NCBI RefSeq assembly: GCF_000204925.1
Contig: NC_015435.1
Span: 1,319,160 to 1,383,159 of the forward strand
DNA: 64,000 nucleotides
Reading direction: 5' to 3'
DNA from: Metallosphaera cuprina Ar-4
GTDB lineage: Archaea; Thermoproteota; Thermoprotei_A; Sulfolobales; Sulfolobaceae
Below, one piece after another: positions 61,553-64,000 of the stretch (positions are counted from its first letter, which is position 1; each line of letters opens with the position of its first letter). Both the position numbers and the translations under genes were made by a program. The notes beneath the pieces are model-generated. The model did not search any database. It saw only the letters and a program-made list of their open reading frames with translations, and was not told the origin of the DNA.

Positions 61553-62826
61553 TGCTTTTTATTGATGTGCTAATCCTGACTTTCGCTCTTATTTCATCCT
61601 TATGGATTCTACTTCAATCGCTTTACTATACCGAAACGCCTTTGAAATGCGAGGGTCACACAAGTTCTAATAGAAAGGCATCAATTATAGTTGCTATAAA
61701 GGACGAACCGCCTAAGGTAATAGAGGAACTAATTGAAAACCTCTCTAATCTTAACTATGAGGATTACGAAGTGATCATAGTGTCAGACGATAGCGAAGAA
61801 GCCTTCAACCTTTTACCAAAGGTGTATCCTGCTAACTTCAGATTGATAAGACGGGATAAGCCATTGGGTAGGAAGGCTGGAGCTCTAAACTTCGCCTCAA
61901 ACATCGCGAAAGGCGATTTCTTAGTTTACCTGGATTCCGAGGCTAGAGTTGACAGAGATTTCTTGAAAGGGGTGTCACATCATCTCTCTAGTTCAGATGC
62001 GGTATCACTTAGATTAAAGGTGAGGTCTCCTCTCAACAAACTCCAGAAACTTTATGCAGAAATGACAGAGTTTTCAATGAACTCCCTGTTTCGCGGACGA
62101 TTTATCAGAAATCTTCCCATTTTCCCCAACGGCTCTGCTTTCGCGATAACAAGGGATGCTCTGAATAGGATAGGAGGATGGAAGGAAAATAAGGTAGCTG
62201 AGGACCTGGAAATAGGTATCAGGATGTATCTCAAAGGGCTTAGAGTTAGTTACGCTGACGATGTTTTGGTAACCACACTTGCCCCTTACTCATGGAGAGA
62301 TTTCTTCGAACAGATGAAAAGATGGGCCTACGGTTCAGGTGAACTTTTCCCATATAGCCTCTCAATGATAAGGAAGGGTATAAGAGGTATAGAAGGTACT
62401 CTTTATGCGAACCAATGGGGCATCTATCCTTTACTTCTAGTTGGATTGCTGGTCTTAGGCCTTCTCTCTGGATTATTAAGGTCTTCTCCATTCTATTGGC
62501 TTGCATCTTTGTCCACGTTTCTGGTCATAACGTTTGTTTTCTCATTAAGAAGCAAGACAAGAGAGTACGACATGAGGATACCAGCTTTGACAATTTCCGC
62601 ATTTTCGGTAGGTTATTTCTCAGGACTGATAAGGCTTAAGTTCAAATGGAAAGTGACGCCAAAGATCGTAAACTCCATAAAAGATGTAGATAGTGACTGG
62701 ATTCCAATAGAGGCGAACGTTCTCTCATTTCTTTTCTTCGTCTCAGGTCTCGTTTCCCTATCGAATCAACCGTTTCAAGCCATAATATTGTTTATAATAT
62801 CAATTTTATTACTAATTATACCGTAA
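61552..62826 (+). CDS. Membrane-bound family 2 glycosyltransferase, 424 aa
   Basis: Processive-type GT2 with an N-terminal membrane helix (about 3-22), a GT-A domain (about 40-260) with VSDDSEEA, YLDSEARVD (DxD-like) and EDLEIGIRM. The QMKRWAYGSGEL motif resembles the QxxRW of cellulose/hyaluronan synthases. Several C-terminal helices follow (about 290-424). It probably builds a cell-envelope polysaccharide or glycan on a lipid carrier. Coupled to ppa. Confidence 0.86.
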   Translation: MLFIDVLILTFALISSLWILLQSLYYTETPLKCEGHTSSNRKASIIVAIKDEPPKVIEELIENLSNLNYEDYEVIIVSDDSEEAFNLLPKVYPANFRLIRRDKPLGRKAGALNFASNIAKGDFLVYLDSEARVDRDFLKGVSHHLSSSDAVSLRLKVRSPLNKLQKLYAEMTEFSMNSLFRGRFIRNLPIFPNGSAFAITRDALNRIGGWKENKVAEDLEIGIRMYLKGLRVSYADDVLVTTLAPYSWRDFFEQMKRWAYGSGELFPYSLSMIRKGIRGIEGTLYANQWGIYPLLLVGLLVLGLLSGLLRSSPFYWLASLSTFLVITFVFSLRSKTREYDMRIPALTISAFSVGYFSGLIRLKFKWKVTPKIVNSIKDVDSDWIPIEANVLSFLFFVSGLVSLSNQPFQAIILFIISILLLIIP

Positions 62827-64000
62827 CCTTAATCGATGACATCCTGGAGACTTCCCTCAAGGCCTCCTCAGGTCTTAAACTGTATTTTATAATGAACTTC
62901 TTAACCATCCTATAACTCTCTGAGCTCTGAACTATATCCTTTGAAGTCGCCATTAGCTTAAGATATAGGGCCCTTCTTGAAATCTCATCTTTAACTTCCT
63001 CAAGAGATCTTCCTGATTCCTCCAGTCTTGTTCTAAGTACCTTAGCGTTCTCAAGATCGACCGTATGTACGTCAACCTTAGGATCCCAGTTTACAACCCT
63101 CCTGAAGTCCGACGCTGTAACTATCTCGTCTATAGCAACTACTCTTCTTTTCAATTGAATCTTGTCACCAATCAATACAGGCAAACGCCTAACGTTAATG
63201 ATTATGTTATTCATCGGTATCCATTCGGATGGGATGTTCAATGGCGGGTTCATTAATCGCTTTACTGCACTTTCTGAATCGTAAGAGTGGAAAGTGGTAG
63301 CTCCACCATGTCCTGTTGAAAGTGCTTGGAAGAGGGTGTACGCTTCTGCACCTCTTATCTCCCCTACTACTATTATGTCAGGTCTGTATCTTAATGACAG
63401 CTTTAGTAGATCCATTAAACTTATTTCCTTGCCAGAATCGCCGTAAGCTTGCCTTGAGTACAACTGAACCCAATTTTCTTGAGCAAGCCTTATTTCTGGG
63501 ATGTCTTCTATTGATACTATCTTTAGAGACTCTTTAGCGAGGTTCAATATTGATCCAAGCATTGTAGTTTTCCCCGCACCCGTCACTCCTATGACCATCA
63601 ATGACATCCTAAGGTCTATCGAATACCATAGATAAGCAGCAGTTTCAGCGCTGATTACTCCGCTGTTCATCAAGTCAAGAATTGTTATGGGTCTTTCGCT
63701 AAATCTCCTAATAACGAATGAAGATCCCCTAGCGCTCACCTCATGTCTAAAGGTTGCAGCTATTCTATCTCCCTTCGGTAATATACCGTCAGCTATAGGA
63801 TTGGCGATCGACACGGTCTTGCCAGATAAAGATATCAATCTTAGAACCAGTTGGTCTAAAAGATCAGAACCTCTTATCGTCTTGTTTAAGACCGTCATCT
63901 CTGAGCTCAAAACTAGATTAGTTGGCACATAATCGTATTCCCTATGATAAACATAGATAGGTAACCCGATTCCACTGCAAGAAATGTCCTCAACTTTGCT
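62816..64000 (-). CDS. Type II/IV secretion-type ATPase (GspE/VirB11/archaellum-like), C-terminal part, cut by window edge
   Basis: Secretion/pilus-assembly ATPase. Walker A GVTGAGKTTM, Asp box IEDIPEIRLAQ, Walker B DIIVVGEIRGAEA and the His box STGHGGATTFHSYD are all present. The frame remains open to the window edge and reads SKVEDISCSGIGLPIYVYHREY, typical of the region just before the N2 domain, so a GTG at 63928 is not the start and the gene continues beyond 64000. It converges on the glycosyltransferase gene (11-base overlap). Which pilus or secretion machine it drives cannot be told here. Confidence 0.93.
   Translation of the reverse strand, partial: SKVEDISCSGIGLPIYVYHREYDYVPTNLVLSSEMTVLNKTIRGSDLLDQLVLRLISLSGKTVSIANPIADGILPKGDRIAATFRHEVSARGSSFVIRRFSERPITILDLMNSGVISAETAAYLWYSIDLRMSLMVIGVTGAGKTTMLGSILNLAKESLKIVSIEDIPEIRLAQENWVQLYSRQAYGDSGKEISLMDLLKLSLRYRPDIIVVGEIRGAEAYTLFQALSTGHGGATTFHSYDSESAVKRLMNPPLNIPSEWIPMNNIIINVRRLPVLIGDKIQLKRRVVAIDEIVTASDFRRVVNWDPKVDVHTVDLENAKVLRTRLEESGRSLEEVKDEISRRALYLKLMATSKDIVQSSESYRMVKKFIIKYSLRPEEALREVSRMSSIKVTV

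Noticed and set aside
1-64000. tRNA or rRNA genes
   Set aside because: I looked for T-arm-like GGTTCGAATCC patterns and long GC-rich conserved runs in the gaps and saw none. A covariance-model scan would be decisive and could not be run.

Overview
The window looks like a piece of a Sulfolobales (thermoacidophilic Crenarchaeota) chromosome. Evidence is a 7-kDa Sso7d/Sac7d-type chromatin protein, an XPB2-Bax1 helicase-nuclease pair, a Dbh/Dpo4-type Y-family polymerase, archaeal CoA-synthesis genes (PanB, pantoate kinase, phosphopantothenate synthetase), TIP49, and divergent methylmalonyl-CoA mutase and epimerase genes as used in the 3-hydroxypropionate/4-hydroxybutyrate CO2-fixation cycle. Coding is dense on both strands. 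Many genes have a TATA box about 26 nt upstream of the start codon (leaderless mRNAs), and many operon genes overlap by 4 nt (ATGA, GTGA, TTGA). I see no rRNA, tRNA, CRISPR array or insertion sequence. The two edge genes are cut by the window.

Layout. 1-10 kb: partial M1 aminopeptidase, Sso7d, RNA m5C methyltransferase, XPB2-Bax1-HAD operon, UPF0282 metallohydrolase, VIT1/CCC1 transporter. 10-14.5 kb: an envelope/regulatory block with a secreted protein, a membrane-tethered winged-helix protein, a 47-aa membrane peptide and an 865-aa cell-surface protein containing a perfect 307-bp direct repeat. 14.7-19.2 kb: a pterin block (dihydropteroate-synthase-like protein, PTPS-like protein, MptE-type pyrophosphokinase) interleaved with uncharacterised genes, including a possible degenerate nucleotidyltransferase/HEPN pair. 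19.2-24 kb: an isopropylmalate/homocitrate synthase relative, an MBL hydrolase, divergent ribbon-helix-helix genes with palindromic operators, a structured intergenic RNA candidate and an ABC exporter. 24-27 kb: CoA pathway. 26.9-32 kb: FAD/Fe-S oxidoreductase, MocA, CutB/CutC molybdo-hydroxylase subunits, YHS protein, SUMT. 32-41.6 kb: membrane/TusA-like/SIS operon, degenerate amidohydrolase, Trm5-like methylase, glutamine-synthetase-like protein, alcohol dehydrogenase, RtcA, Dbh and a PfkB kinase. 41.8-51 kb: TIP49, Nudix, HipA-like protein, MscS, TrxB, IMPase, membrane-anchored tandem AAA ATPase, desaturase-like flavoprotein with a 34-aa membrane microprotein. 51-64 kb: phosphodiesterase, phosphoribosyltransferase, mutase/epimerase, Hsp20, ZPR1, GTPBP1-like GTPase, two CoxG-like proteins, MoaD-MoaE fusion, ThiDN, HD phosphohydrolase, pyrophosphatase, glycosyltransferase and a type IV pilus/secretion ATPase.

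The most notable observations are: two genes (mptE and a PfkB kinase) whose conserved N-termini lie upstream of any ATG/GTG/TTG and appear to start at CTG; the pterin block with its unexplained partners; the small-TM/tethered-winged-helix/secreted-protein operon; several small genes of 34 to 58 codons easily missed by annotation; the RHH pair with nested palindromes; and the MoaD-MoaE fusion with an internal Gly-Gly. All functional calls come from reading the sequence; no database search was run.
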